The notes: generated by a model from the sequence alone, not told the origin. DNA of 64,000 nt from Tholera decimalis (GCA_943138885.2 OW964577.2:9941263-10005262); one strand, 5' to 3'; counted from the first letter of the stretch, positions 31,946 to 42,909 are shown. Translations and numbers: made by a program.

Positions 31946-32170
31946 AATGCGTGTCAGACTTTTGCTGACTAAAATCCATCCGTGTTCCGTCATTTGCCCT
32001 TAGTGTTCCGAGGCCGCGGTAACTCTTTCGAACAATTCCGCAACCCCGGCAGGCAACGGCCCCCTAGTGGTCTCCGACAATTTTATTAACCTCTTTGAAG
32101 CGCGCGTGGAATACGACGCGCATTCTACACGGGCCTGGTTTCTGTCGGGCGGCGAGCTTAGTGGGTTAAC
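31946..32170 (+). repeat. Family N copy
   Basis: gtgtcagacttttgctgact, aaccccggcaggcaacggcc, cctctttgaagcgcgcgtgg, aatacgacgcgcattctaca, cgggcggcgagc. Confidence 0.65.
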
Positions 32171-32916
32171 GCTCTTGGCATAGCATAATGCTGTTGCCTT
32201 GTTGCCATGGCCATGATGTGTTCTATTGTTTGCTTCTTTTGTCAATAAATACTTTTTGAAGTGAAAACTTCTTTAGCATCGTTGTGATTTGAAAGTTTAT
32301 GAAACGAAAAAGCGACAGTAAAAAGAGACACACATAAAGTTTTTGAAGGTTTCACTTCTGCCACGTGTGAATTGTACACATGTTTTTTTTTTCTTTCTTT
32401 TCTTTTTCTAAATGCCTTACTTTTTTTAATATTTAGGCTTTAATTGTAATAATTTCAAATGCATTATTAATATATAAAAAACAATAGCTTTCTGCTCTAC
32501 TTCAACATATAAACTTTTCACACCTCCATCCGCGTAATTTTCTTTAAAATATACAAAGTTTTTGCTTCACGTATTATTTAATGTAAAGATTATTATTATC
32601 TTTTAACACTCTATAACTATTTCCAATTTATGTAACAGTAAAAAAATAACCACAGTTTGCTGCCAAATTTAATTTCATAGTATTTAACGTTGATCGGTTC
32701 CGGCATTGTGATAGTCGGTTTTTTACAAAGATGTTACGGATGGGTTAACGTCATATGGCAAGTGAACCGTGAAGGAGTTATTTTGTAACCCATTCAGACA
32801 TGAGTAGAGGGTATCCAGAGACTGAACTTCTCACAGTAGAGATACTCATCAGTATCTCTACTGTAAGAAGAGATACTGATAACAGTATATATATACGTAG
32901 ATGTATCACTGCTGTA
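32171..32916. other. Unassigned, with a small hairpin
   Basis: cagtagagatact/agtatctctactg (about 32836-32866) forms a 13-bp stem, and a partial third repeat of the arm follows. The end abuts the hAT target duplication (32909-32916). Confidence 0.55.
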
Positions 32917-33396
32917 CAGTGGCGTGCCTAGGGTTTCAAAATAACGCAAGCCCAATAAAATTTTAACCGATTTCAAAAAAAGAAAGTTCCGTTTTCGACT
33001 GAGTATGTAGGTACCTACGTATGTATCATCGCAATTTTCTCATAAACTACTGGTTAGGTACAATAAATTAAAAGTGAATTCATCCATCTTCTTCTTTCCT
33101 CTTCTTTCTTCAATTTCACTCTTGCTTGTCGTGCGGTGAATGAGGTAACCAAAGCACACTGAAGGCATGCTAGTGCTAGATTGAATATAATAAACATATC
33201 AGCAATTGCATACCTCCGGTGGCTTTGAAAAAAGCCGTTTGGTTTGCTTCATTGCTTGAGGGAACAAAGTTATGGTAAGTAGTTGCTTCCTTCGTAACAG
33301 AACCCAGGTTACAGACAAAAAAAAAAACAAAACAAAAAGTTACAAAACGAAAGTTAAAAAATAGCTAGATAGAATGTAATAAGGAATTTAAATAAA

Positions 33397-33873
33397 TTAT
33401 TTATATTCTAATTGGAATCGTCTATCTTTCTTAAGAAATGATTTAATTACATCAGAGTAAAATGTTGGTGATCGTTTTAATTCTACCAACAACTGTTTTT
33501 CAATAGCTATCATTGATAATTCGGAAAGACGCTCTTGACCTTGTGTATTTCTCAGATAGGTATGGATACGTTTAAGAGACGAAAAAGCACGTTCCGCGGA
33601 AGAACTTGTAGCCGGAATAGTTACAACAAGATACGCTAACTTTAACAGCTCGGGAAAGGCATCTTCGAGGTTATTCTCATGAATGAAATGATTGACTGAT
33701 CTATTAAATTTTCGTTTATGCGATTTACTAGTCTGAGAAATACACAGATTAGGCGTCGGTTTTAATGAAGAAATTAACTGTTTTTTCTGAGCAAAGTTTA
33801 AAGATTTTACCTTATCTTCGCCAATCAAAACTTGAACGCATTTTAAATCCTCACAAGGTACAATTACCTCCAT
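33397..33873 (-). pseudogene. hAT transposase C-terminal (dimerisation) fragment
   Basis: A 158-codon open frame. The region from about residue 72 (FPELLKLAYLVVTIPATSSS, then AERAFSSLKRIHTYLRN) is the hAT C-terminal dimerisation domain. The SSAERAFS.LK core is the family's best-conserved motif. The BED zinc finger and the catalytic RNase H-like core that should precede it are missing from the element, so it cannot transpose itself. The frame is undamaged over this domain. The closest relatives would be ZMYM1- or THAP-repressor-like domesticated hAT proteins. A domesticated fragment is possible but unsupported. Confidence 0.82.
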
Positions 33874-34096
33874 TGTTGTAGGTAAATCACCAAAACAATT
33901 GTATCACTGAGAAAATCTTAGAAAACAAACAGAAAACTTTAACAGCTTTTTTCACTCAAGCAAATGAAACTGAAGTGAAGTTAGTTGCGCTCTAGGATGT
34001 CGGGAACTACTCAAGTGTTGTCATTTAGGCAAAAAAAGTCGCCAGGTATATGAAAAATCTAGCTAATTTTTTTTTATTTTTAAGATATTGCTTGAA

Positions 34097-34273
34097 TACA
34101 GTCAAAATCTGTTATAACAACATCCAAGGGACCACTCATATTTGGTTGTAAAAACCGATAGTCGTAATAACCGGTGATGTTTTCAAGGTACAAAGTATTT
34201 TGTACCTATGATTTTGGTCTATATAATCGGTATGTTGTTCTAAATGATGTTGTTGTAAACGGTTTTGACTGTA
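34097..34273. mobile_element. Tc1/mariner-type MITE nested in the hAT
   Basis: TACAGTCAAAATCTGTTATA faces its near complement TACAGTCAAAACCGTTTACA read from the right end. The ends share ACAACATC further in, and TA borders the element. The 177-bp interior is non-coding. The TIR style recalls pogo/Tigger relatives (inference). Confidence 0.75.
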
Positions 34274-34814
34274 TTTAATTTCGTTATTTTAAAAGTCGCT
34301 AGTTTTTATTGTTGATAAATGTTAAAAAAGTTTCCAAACACGTTAAAAATCTCCAAGATCTTTCAACGTGTGGCTAAAACGGCAACACTGCAGAGTTGGC
34401 AAGCTGACAAGGTCACGCATACGCATGCAACTTCATACGAATGCCCTGCTTATATCTGCCATAGTGATCGATTTGTTCTATGCCTAAGGCCTAACTCGTT
34501 ATACGGCACATCGCTATAAGTGCGAAAGTGACAGATATAGTATTTGAAAGCCCGGTAAAAGCCGGTGCGTGTAAGCGAGATAGCAATATGTAGATCATTA
34601 GATGCTACAAATGCGAAACTCTGCGCGCGAACAATCGCGATGCGTAGTAGTTTAGCTGTACTCAGTAGATTCATTGTGTTATTTTGATAAGAATTAAGCG
34701 CGCGAACTTTTAAATAGTTCGGGTTTGACATTGATTCTCTATCGAGCATTTTTTAGTAAGGTATATATGAAGGTACCGCCACTGCTGCTGTAAGGAGCTC
34801 AGTCTCTATACATT

Positions 34815-34945
34815 AGAAATTTCAATACATTTTAACCAGAGACAGATTTTTTCAAATTAAAAAGAACGAAGAGAATTATCGTGTTATTGGCAAGTGACGT
34901 GGAAAGTTATTGACCCCGTAGTGCTGTGACACGTTTGTTATGAAT
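34815..34945 (+). repeat. Family J internal fragment
   Basis: ttttttcaaattaaaaagaa, cgtgttattggcaagtgacg, tggaaagttattgaccccgt match the interior of the 37.9-kb element (reverse). No J terminus is present. Confidence 0.75.
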
Positions 34946-35069
34946 ATCAATATGACCAGACAGAAGAGTTACTTAAAATATGCTAATAGAATGTTAACGT
35001 ACTTTTAACTATTATTATTTAGTTTTATTTATTTCATAAGATACATAGTTTGTACTTCATCGATAGAAG

Positions 35070-35222
35070 GCAGAAAATCTGGCCCTGTAAAGCATATCGT
35101 GTTACCCAGTTACTGGTTTGTGGAGGTTATATAGGCAGTCGCTCGATGTAAAACACAAATACTAAGCTGCATCGGTTTAACTAGAGCCCGACACCAACAT
35201 GATTGGGAAAAGGCTAAGAAAC
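35070..35222 (+). repeat. Family K copy
   Basis: ggcagaaaatctggccctgt, cgtgttacccagttactggt, ggcagtcgctcgatgtaaaa, gattgggaaaaggctaag. Confidence 0.7.
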
Positions 35223-35455
35223 TGATGTATGTAGTAAGTACCTACTCTTGGAATTATTTCTGTAAGTAACGTGGGTGCGTTTACTGACGTTTACACTCAC
35301 TTATGCAGGCAGTAGGAAAGTGTAGCCTCTGTTGTATTATTTACTCCAGTGCGACTGGTACCGGTTTAATATTGCATGTGATTGTGGTTAGTTGTACGTT
35401 TCTTGATCGTCAGTTATCTTCTGATAGTTGAAACTTTACTTGATTTATACAAAAA

Positions 35456-35880
35456 TATAAAAATTAACGGCTCCTCATATAGAATACATCAACACACATA
35501 GAACTGAAAGTAATTTATTTTTTTATCAAACCTATATCTTTGTGGTGTCTATCGACAGGTATTTAGAAATGGCACTGAGGTTTCTAAAACTATTTTTGCT
35601 TAAAGTCAATTGTTTATAAGATAGACACTTCCAATGTGGTAAAATGTGGGTGAACTTTTAAAAATTGAAAAATCTTTAATAAATATTTGCTGTAGATCTT
35701 AATGAAAACTTTCAACGAAAATTGGTTTGAACGAGATATATTCAGCAGTTTTTGAGATATAGCACATTTTCTAAAACCGTAAATATGTATTTCATATAAA
35801 CACTTTAAAAAACCAAGGATATTTTGCGTAATTACTACGGAACCCTTCATGGGCGAATCTGACTTGCACTTGGCCAATTT
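35456..35880 (+). repeat. Family H copy 2, left part missing
   Basis: gtggtgtctatcgacaggta, gaggtttctaaaactatttt, cagcagtttttgagatatag, acggaacccttcatgggcga. The right-end palindrome is weakened (gcgaatctgacttgc). Confidence 0.75.
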
Positions 35881-36095
35881 GTTACGATAGAAATTGCTCT
35901 TGTTCGTAAAACAATTTCTATAAAAACTCGTCGACTAGTCGCTTCGTTATCAAAATATTTACACCGATTACGGCCATTAGAAATGGTGAATTTATGTAAT
36001 TCCATGGTAAGTTTTCACTTCGTAACAATATTACGGAGCTCAATATTTTCCTTGCATTCTAATTCATGTATGAGTATTTTGCTTTTTTTTTGTCT

Positions 36096-36295
36096 ATAAT
36101 ATAAAGGCGAAATTTTGTGAGGATGGATGTATAGATGAATGATAGAGAACTACTGAACGGATCTGAATGAAATTTGGTTAATAGATAGTTGACATCCTGG
36201 AATTGACACATAGGCTACTTTTTACCGTAGAATTCCCACGGGATATGCGGGAAAACCCTCCCAAATGGACGAAGTTGCGAGCGGAAGCTAGTGTT
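36096..36295 (+). repeat. Family A copy
   Basis: agaactactgaacggatctg, gatagttgacatcctggaat, tagaattcccacgggatatg, acgaagttgcgagcggaagc. Confidence 0.8.
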
Positions 36296-36744
36296 ACATA
36301 AATGTTTGAGTAGTTTCTTTTTATATTCTAACAAGAAGATTACTATTCTAAAACATACAAATGGAAATATTGTGTATCTGTCAATATATTATTAATCTTT
36401 ATGGACAGCTTGATAAACTGAATATAGCTTCTACCGGCCGTTTGCACTGTAGGTTATTAATACGGGTTTGTAGAGATGGGACGTCTATTAGCTTAGCCGA
36501 CTAGTCGCAGAATAGCCTTACTTCTTAGTCGTTTCACTGTTGACAGAGTGGTCGTGGTCGTCAATCGGGAACAGTTTAATTGACAAGTTCTGTTATACGG
36601 CGCCATTCTTGTCGGACCGCAGCCTTTCTGGTACACTCATGAACAGGGCAGTTTGTTGCCGCTTTAATTTGGATTTGCCGCGTGCTCTCCACTCTGGTAC
36701 AAGTATCGGCACGAAACTTTAGCGCTGACCGTTATTGCGCAGAA

Positions 36745-36895
36745 GTAAAAATTAAGGTACCTGACGGGGGCTAGCGGGATGAAGGGCGGGCGACGGGCGT
36801 GCGTAGCGCCGATTGGCTCTCCAGCCGCATTATGTTCCCCGCGCCGATACGACGCTCCGCACACATCCCGTGTACAGTCGCGTCATTAATTGTAT
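36745..36895 (+). promoter_or_regulatory. GC-rich promoter-like block
   Basis: CpG-rich (gggcgggcgacgggcgtgcg) with an inverted-CCAAT-like gattggctct at about 36811. It is followed by AT-rich leader-like DNA and then the open frame at 37033. This resembles a TATA-less promoter for the exon below; there is no experimental support. Confidence 0.4.
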
Positions 36896-37032
36896 TGTTA
36901 TTGCTGTTAATTTTTGTTGTTGTTTTTTGTTAAGTTTGAATTTGTTTGATAAATTTAGTTTTTTAGTTTGTTTGTGACTTTAAAGTGAATATACCTAGAA
37001 GAAATACTGTTTTGAAAAGACAGACAAGGAAA

Positions 37033-37182
37033 ATGGTTTATGACGTGAATTGGTTTTTAAAAAGGGAATCTAACGAATTAATTGATTCTTTGAAACAAAT
37101 TAAAAGTGAGATTGACGAAGCTACAAATACTTTACTCAGTCATTCGGACAGCATCACTGTTAATTTGAGAGGTTCTCTGTAG
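37033..37182 (+). CDS. Short transposase-like N-terminal ORF (fragment)
   Basis: The ATG at 37033 opens 49 codons. The frame is also open back to 36985, where IPRRNTVLKRQTRK would precede it. If the ATA at 36991 were once ATG, the product would start MPRRNTVLKRQTRKMVYDV. KRQTRKMVYDVNWFLKRES, followed by an SEIDEATN stretch, resembles from memory the N-terminal DNA-binding part of insect proteins with a DDE_3/IS630-like nuclease domain. No nuclease domain follows, so this is at best a first exon or a truncation. AATAAA-like signals follow at about 37231. Confidence 0.4.
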   Translation: MVYDVNWFLKRESNELIDSLKQIKSEIDEATNTLLSHSDSITVNLRGSL

Positions 37183-37378
37183 ATTCAGATTCACTGTAGA
37201 TTCTCTTATTCAGATTAGACTTAAAACTAAAATAAAAATTTTCAAATTAACAAATAATGTTTTTATTTTTATACTCCCCACAAAACTTGTTAAACATTAT
37301 ATCTTAGGTACCTACTATAAATCCTTGGACATTGGCATTGGAGATAAACTATTTATTAAAGTATAGGTAATATTATTT

Positions 37379-37556
37379 GCATGCGCGACAGTACTCATGC
37401 GCAGCTATCTTCTACATTTCGTTCAGCGCTAGACCTACTATTTGACATTACATTAAAATAATGTCATTAACGTTATTTAGCTAATAATTGTATTGCGTGC
37501 GCGACAGTACCCATGCGCAGCAATCCCCTCCGCGTATCGCTCAGCGCTAGACTTAC
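37379..37556 (+). repeat. Dispersed pair of GC-rich 60-bp units
   Basis: gcatgcgcgacagtactcat, gcgcag and cagcgctagacctac at 37379-37438 recur at 37495-37556 with moderate changes. The 56 bases between are AT-rich. Confidence 0.7.
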
Positions 37557-37695
37557 GTGCCGCTACTTATACCTTCAACTTTTCGCTGCACTACCAGACG
37601 TTCCACGGAATCGTAGTTACGTCGTGATACATGGCCAAAGAAAGCCTTACTAGCCCACGTATAAAAAGTCGGTTTCTATCTTCTAATTATTTTAT

Positions 37696-37912
37696 TTCTT
37701 ACTAATATACGAAGTTTGTGAGAATAGATGAATGGATGGATGTTTGTTACTCTTTTACGCAAAAACTACTGAATGGATCTCAATGTTATTTGCTAAGTAG
37801 ATAGCTGAAATTCTGGAATAACACATCTATATGCTACTTTTTAACCTTAAATTTCCATGGGATGGGTTTTCAAGGCAATCTCGCGAAATAATTCGCGGGA
37901 AATAGCTAGTAG
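37696..37912 (+). repeat. Family A copy, nested
   Basis: ttacgcaaaaactactgaat, tctggaataacacatctata, taaatttccatgggatgggt, ttcgcgggaaatagctagta. Confidence 0.75.
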
Positions 37913-37928
37913 TTTTAATATTACCTAT

Positions 37929-38316
37929 ACAACGTGTAACGGAAACCCCATATCTATCCAAAAGGGCTGAAGACAACATCTGGTATGGAGTCTCTATGCA
38001 CAGTTTCAGCATAAAATAACTGACTCAAAGAATTGATACCAAATTATTGGTTTCATATATTTCTTGAATACCAATCATAACAAACGAGTCACAGCACTAC
38101 GAGGGTCAATAACTTTCCACATCACTTGCCAATAACACGATGATTCTTTTCGTTCTTCTTAATTTGAAAAATTCGGTCTGTGGTATCACTGTATTGGAAT
38201 TTGTAATAAGTTCTACACACGTAGACTTAGGATTACAAAACCCTTGACATATCGTTTGTTATCATACAAAGAAGCCATGCACTTCGTATGTATATACCCT
38301 TTAAATTACACGTTGT
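37929..38316 (-). mobile_element. Family J element, complete
   Basis: ACAACGTGTAA at both ends in inverted orientation, TA outside each end. Its 388-bp interior matches 62945-63056 and 34815-34945. The interior has no coding. This is the reference copy for J. Confidence 0.75.
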
Positions 38317-38725
38317 ATATAGCTTTTTTTTCGCACTGTTCCGTAAAACTAATTTACTACTAAAAAATATATTATGTGAAATTAGTACCTACTGAGAGTT
38401 AAAATTATTTATTTTTATTTCCATAGCCCATTAGTTGCCAAAATCTGACGACTAATCGTCAAACCTATTTTGCAGAATAGTCGGCTTTCCCGACTAGTTA
38501 GCTAGTTGCTCCATCTCTAATATTAACGAATAACGAACGGCAACTATAATTCACGAAAGGATACCGATCGATAGGTCGTGAGTTCAAATCTGACTGCGGT
38601 AATTTATGCCTGAGGAGTCAATTTATAATTTGTTAGTTTGCTTTACTGGATGTAGAAGGCTTGGAGACGATGTTAGCTTTAGTGGCTCATTTCAAGCTTC
38701 AGACCTCGACTGGAAGTGATCTATG

Positions 38726-38930
38726 TATACTAATATTATAAACCGGAAATGTTTTTTTGTATAAACGCGCTAATCTTCGAAAGCACTGGGTTGATTTGGA
38801 TGAAATCTGGTATGGAAGGAAGTAGCTATAAAAGCTATTATGCTACTTTTTATCCGACTGAAAAAGAAGAAGGGTTATGTTTTTTTCGTGATTCGTCCAT
38901 GCGAGCATACACCGCCTGACTGCTAATAAT
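38726..38930 (+). repeat. Family A variant copy
   Basis: tatactaatattataaaccg, gaaagcactgggttgatttg, atgctactttttatccgact, ccgcctgactgctaat. Confidence 0.7.
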
Positions 38931-38939
38931 AAAATGGGA

Positions 38940-39112
38940 ATATGAATAAGTCTATCCCTCTGCCTGTCTGTTTCTTACATCCTAACATCACAACTGTTGG
39001 ACGGATTGAGATAAAACTTGTCTAACGAGTAGACCGTGGAGTTGTTGTGTGAGTTAGTGCTGATTGTTAGTTTCCTTAGCATATATTTCACGTAGGTGAC
39101 GCTGCTAGTAAT
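38940..39112 (+). repeat. Family A relative
   Basis: acatcctaacatcacaactg, ttggacggattgagataaaa, cacgtaggtgacgctgctag. Confidence 0.5.
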
Positions 39113-40170
39113 TTGTAATTAATTACATATGAAATAGATATTTTCCATATCAAGCTAGGCAACTCATCATTTCAAATATGCTTGCTTGACAGGACAATCG
39201 GTAGCTGGTAGGCCTATGTCCGGCTGTGGTCGAATATCTTTACTTTGATATTGTTCGTCAAATCGTTGAGCTCCTTATGTTCTAAGTTGAGCTACACGAT
39301 AATAGAAAAATGCTTGAACTGTCTGAACAGGCCCGCTCAAATCTGTGAGCTGTGTAGGTACTTCATTCCTCAAAAGAGCACCACAGACAAACCTACATGC
39401 TTGTCATATGATTTGATCAGTACCTCCGAATAGTATGGACTCTAAAATAGATGTTGATCTCCGAATTTGTTTCTTCTCAGAGTAGTCATTTAAGAAACAC
39501 CGGCCTCATCTAGCTAAACTTGAAACGGCCAAAAATTATTTGTAAAAGTGTTATTTATAACCAATTTATAAAATAAATATTTCTTTTCATTTCACGCTAT
39601 TAATTGTTGTTGTACATCCGATATCACTGAGAAGATGTAGGTAGTTGGCAAGCTAGTTATAAATTCGGATCAGGATTTGAGAGTTCAGGAACATTATTAT
39701 AGTCTCTTCGTGTAGACTAGGGTTGAAATATGGTAACATGTTCTAAAACTCCCATGTCTTAGCCTTCAAATATCTTAGCCTGTTACTTGGTAAGCAGTAC
39801 CCTTAACTTTACCAAACATCTGGTATTTTGCTAAACAATACTTTTTACATTTGCGCTAGGCCGCAGTCGACCCTCAAAGTTTGGGACCACGGAAACGTCA
39901 TATTTACATATTTTCCTCGTGCCCTAATACAGTGATGTATCAACAAACAAGGACACTTGCCGAATTTTTCATACAAGGTCATATCTCCAAGGACCAAGAA
40001 GTTTTTTTTTGTTATTCTGCCTTTTAATGTTGTTTTATATAGAAATAAAATTTAAGAAAAAGTAAATGTTACCATGGAGTTGCTTGCTGGACGTTCTAAA
40101 TTCGAAAAAGAAAACAGCTTGTGTGTATGTTGTATAATATTTTTAATTCGACATCTGAGCTCTTATGTCT
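39113..40170. other. Unassigned sequence
   Basis: No coding or repeat recognised; a short frame at 39245-39433 lacks motifs. Confidence 0.5.
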
Positions 40171-40174
40171 TGAA

Positions 40175-40330
40175 GACACGATTGGCGCAGTGGTTGAGCG
40201 ATCGGCTGCTGCGCTTTGTGTTCCAGGCTCGATACCCGTGCTGGAACTAAATCTTGTGTGGCCTACAGACATTTGTTCCGAGTGTACAATTTACTTTAAA
40301 TATTTGAAAACACACCTATATTGTAAGATA
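40175..40330 (+). repeat. tRNA-like SINE, family D
   Basis: gcgcagtggttgagcgatcg is an A-box-like start and caggctcgatacccgtgctg is B-box-like; the tail is catttgttccgagtgtacaa. A tRNA-like cloverleaf is not complete. Confidence 0.65.
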
Positions 40331-40991
40331 AATTCTTTGTCTGGATCAACAAAACGAAACAATTTAAGTATAGTTTAAGAGCCTGTCTTTTTGCATTTAG
40401 TCCGGTTATGTATCGCTACTATAAATAAGCATTTAACAAAACAAAAATACTTACACGTTTAGTAGATCAAATGCACTCCTACCCCTGACCAACTAAAACA
40501 TTGAAGAAAAAGTTTTTTCATAAAAAAATCTGTTTGTTTCAGGTAAGACCACAGGACTGAGGAGTTTTGTAAATAATAGTTGCAAGGTAGCTGTCGTGAG
40601 CAGACGAAATGATTTTGGGAGATGGTTTGTTTTTTGTTACACTTTTATGTTTTCTGTGTTGATTCTTTTTTGTACGAGGTTAAGGTTGAGTGGTCATCGG
40701 GTCGTGAGTTCAAAGTTTTTGACCGATTCGTTTTAAATTTAATGTAGGTTTAAAAGGCTACACGAGGACGGTTTTTTATCTCTCATAGTAAATATTTTGT
40801 AATCAGATAGAATGAAATACGTAAACGTCTTGTATCTTTAAATTACCACATAATTACCGCATGTATATGAGTTGACAATACAAAAAAATAGGTTTGTTAC
40901 AGATAAATTCAGCCTACCCTCATTGGAAAAGCGTGAATTTATGTACATACGTATATTTTACTGTTTCATCTTCATCATCCTTAGAAACTCT
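40331..40991. other. Unassigned sequence 3' of the protease gene
   Basis: Would hold the protease 3'UTR. No clear AATAAA was located immediately downstream on the minus strand. Confidence 0.45.
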
Positions 40992-41912
40992 TCAGAATCC
41001 AGGCCACACAATCCTCTCAATCCAGTCAATATACGCAGAGACTCTCGTATACACTCCTGGACTCATTTTCCTCCCACAATCCCTTCCAAAAGAAGTCACT
41101 CCAACAATTTTGTGTAAAGGAAAATTGTGGATACAGTCTACCCTCTCTTCCATAATCTGCATTGGACCCCCGGAGTCACCTTGACAAGTATCTCTCCCTC
41201 CATGATCGTAATCACCAGCACAGATCTGGTTAGCCGTGATACCTTCTGCTAGAACTTTCTTCTTGATCAAAAACTTCATCGACCGGTTGCAAATTTCACT
41301 GGCTATAGGATCTATGTCAACTTTCATTAAAGTCTGGCTTCCATAAGTGGCACTTGAAGCCATTTTTCCGAAGCCGATGACTGTTAAATTAAAACTGCTG
41401 ATGTCTTCCCCTAAATGTAAGCAAGCTATTCTTATATCTCTGTTGAGCATGAAAGAAGGAGTGGCTCTCATTAATGCTATATCATGGTACTTTGAAGGAG
41501 GTCTATACTTCGGATGGGGCACAATCTCAGCCACCTTTCTCTCTTGGACCAGTTCATCTACTTCGTCGAATTCGAAGGTAGCTGTTCCAATCCTCATGAT
41601 GCTTGCAGGTCCAGCATCTCTGTCTTCAGTACAGTGTGCTGCTGTGAGAACCCATTTTTCGCTGATCAAACTCCCGCCACATTTCCAAGATGGTGGATCT
41701 TTTGGTATTCTTCGAAATCCTATTAATACCATGTGAGGGTATAGAAGAAAGTCTACTGGTACTCTTACTCTTAGGCTAGGGAACAGTATGTTGTGACACT
41801 CCAGCATGAACTGTCCGTATGTCTTGCAAGCTCTGAACGCTTTTTCTCCAACTCCAGACGCTCGAAGGATTATTGAACACAGAATTATCACTTTCACTTG
41901 AATTTGGTACAT
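40992..41912 (-). CDS. Secreted trypsin-like serine protease (S1A)
   Basis: A 306-residue protease-domain protein, probably an extracellular trypsin-like hydrolase of the insect 'snake-like' type (family level only). The start at 41912 puts a hydrophobic signal peptide (QIQVKVIILCSIILRASG) at the very N-terminus. The frame is open 20 codons further up to 41972, but those residues are hydrophilic. In this numbering the triad is H93 (LTAAHC), D144 (HDIALM) and S247 (GDSGGP). D241, six residues before the serine, predicts cleavage after Arg/Lys. The usual IVGG activation site before YPHMVLIGF is absent; the sequence there reads RVRVPVDFLL. GWG is replaced by IGFGK. There is no clip domain. It is uninterrupted, which is unusual for a moth protease, so a retrogene or a hidden intron near the activation region is possible. 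Confidence 0.85.
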   Translation of the reverse strand: MYQIQVKVIILCSIILRASGVGEKAFRACKTYGQFMLECHNILFPSLRVRVPVDFLLYPHMVLIGFRRIPKDPPSWKCGGSLISEKWVLTAAHCTEDRDAGPASIMRIGTATFEFDEVDELVQERKVAEIVPHPKYRPPSKYHDIALMRATPSFMLNRDIRIACLHLGEDISSFNLTVIGFGKMASSATYGSQTLMKVDIDPIASEICNRSMKFLIKKKVLAEGITANQICAGDYDHGGRDTCQGDSGGPMQIMEERVDCIHNFPLHKIVGVTSFGRDCGRKMSPGVYTRVSAYIDWIERIVWPGF

Positions 41913-42691
41913 TTTCAGGAAGTATGTCTTCCTCTTTGCTTGATGAAAATAAACATAGTCGTCATTAAACACTGTCTTTTAGTCAGTACAAACACTATTA
42001 TTGTGGTGCATACGCACTAGTGCCGAGCCGTGGATTAAGGCCAACCCCTCACTGAGAGGATGACTATTTCACAGCAATCTGGGAATTAAACTTAATTTAA
42101 TACGCGTTTAATCCCGCGTCTATTCGTTTAAATTCTGCACCCTTTTTTTGCCATGCGCATGCACACAGCCGTTATCAATGATTAACCACAGCAACTGAAT
42201 GCACACTATTACATTTGGCTTTACAGCCGTCATTGTAATCTGACCATGACTAATCGATATTCATTCTTAATTGCAATAAAAGTGTGGTACCCTGCTATTT
42301 GGCATGATTATTTTCTTCTTTTAGCAATGGCGGATTTACATTTGGAGCGAATTCTTTTTTGTATTTTATCTTTGTCTTTTTGTTAAATTTAGAAAATTTT
42401 AGATTATAGGTCTTCTGAAGATAATACAGCCATTTTTGTGGTTAATGGGTTGATATTACTTAAATTGTTATTGTGAATAAATGATTAGTACCGCGTAAAT
42501 AATATTTATGTAGTATGGTATTTTAAATGGTCGTGCGCACTTAAATAAAATCGTCATATTTTCTTCAATATGCTAATTTTCACGGCGCATTTTTTACTGA
42601 CTTTGGCATACAAATTAAATTTGGTTTCACCAGTCTAATCACATTATAATTATTTTAAGTGTCTTAATAGTCTTGTAACTTAGAACAGTTA
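41913..42691. other. Region upstream of the protease
   Basis: No convincing TATA box or known repeat; the promoter would lie here. Confidence 0.4.
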
Positions 42692-42757
42692 CAAGGAAAT
42701 AATTAAAACTAACGTTGGATGCAGTAGCATCCAACGTTAGTTTTAATCATTTCCTTG
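42692..42757. repeat. Near-perfect 31-bp-arm hairpin
   Basis: Arms 42692-42722 and 42727-42757 differ at one position and enclose AGTA. The arm contains aactaacgttggatgc. No wider element boundaries are visible. Confidence 0.9.
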
Positions 42758-42909
42758 AAGGTTTTGATTTCATGAACTCTATAGAGCATCTTCTGTGAAC
42801 GGTAGATAAAATAAGATTTCTCCTCGCTTTATTTTTTTATTGTAGAATTTAAAGGTTCCCTAAGACAGGCACGACGATAAAATACAACACCAAAGTTATC
42901 ATACATCGC

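Larger units (their letters stand above)
32917..34784 (-). mobile_element. Degenerate hAT transposon with target duplication
   Basis: The left end CAGTGGCGTGCC and, inverted, the right end CAGTGGCGGTACC are hAT-style termini. The perfect 8-bp direct repeat CTGCTGTA flanks them at 32909-32916 and 34785-34792. At 1.87 kb it is too short for a full hAT. It keeps only the C-terminal part of a transposase gene on the minus strand and contains a later MITE. Confidence 0.88.
36471..38519. mobile_element. Candidate composite DNA transposon
   Basis: TAGAGATGGGACG… at the left faces TAGAGATGGAGC… read inward from the right. Both lead into related CCGACTA(GT/TT)C and AGAATAG/CTATTCTGC motifs within 50 bases. 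Inside are a GC-rich promoter-like block, a short transposase-like exon, a tandem pair, and two younger insertions (family A and family J). I could not find a target duplication, so the boundaries are provisional. Confidence 0.5.

Noticed and set aside
36471..36471. An 8-bp target duplication for the 36.5-38.5 kb composite
   Set aside because: The eight bases left of 36471 (cgggtttg) and right of 38519 (atattaac) do not match.
41347..41736. Plus-strand 129-codon ORF
   Set aside because: Antisense to the serine protease, whose catalytic motifs establish the true strand.
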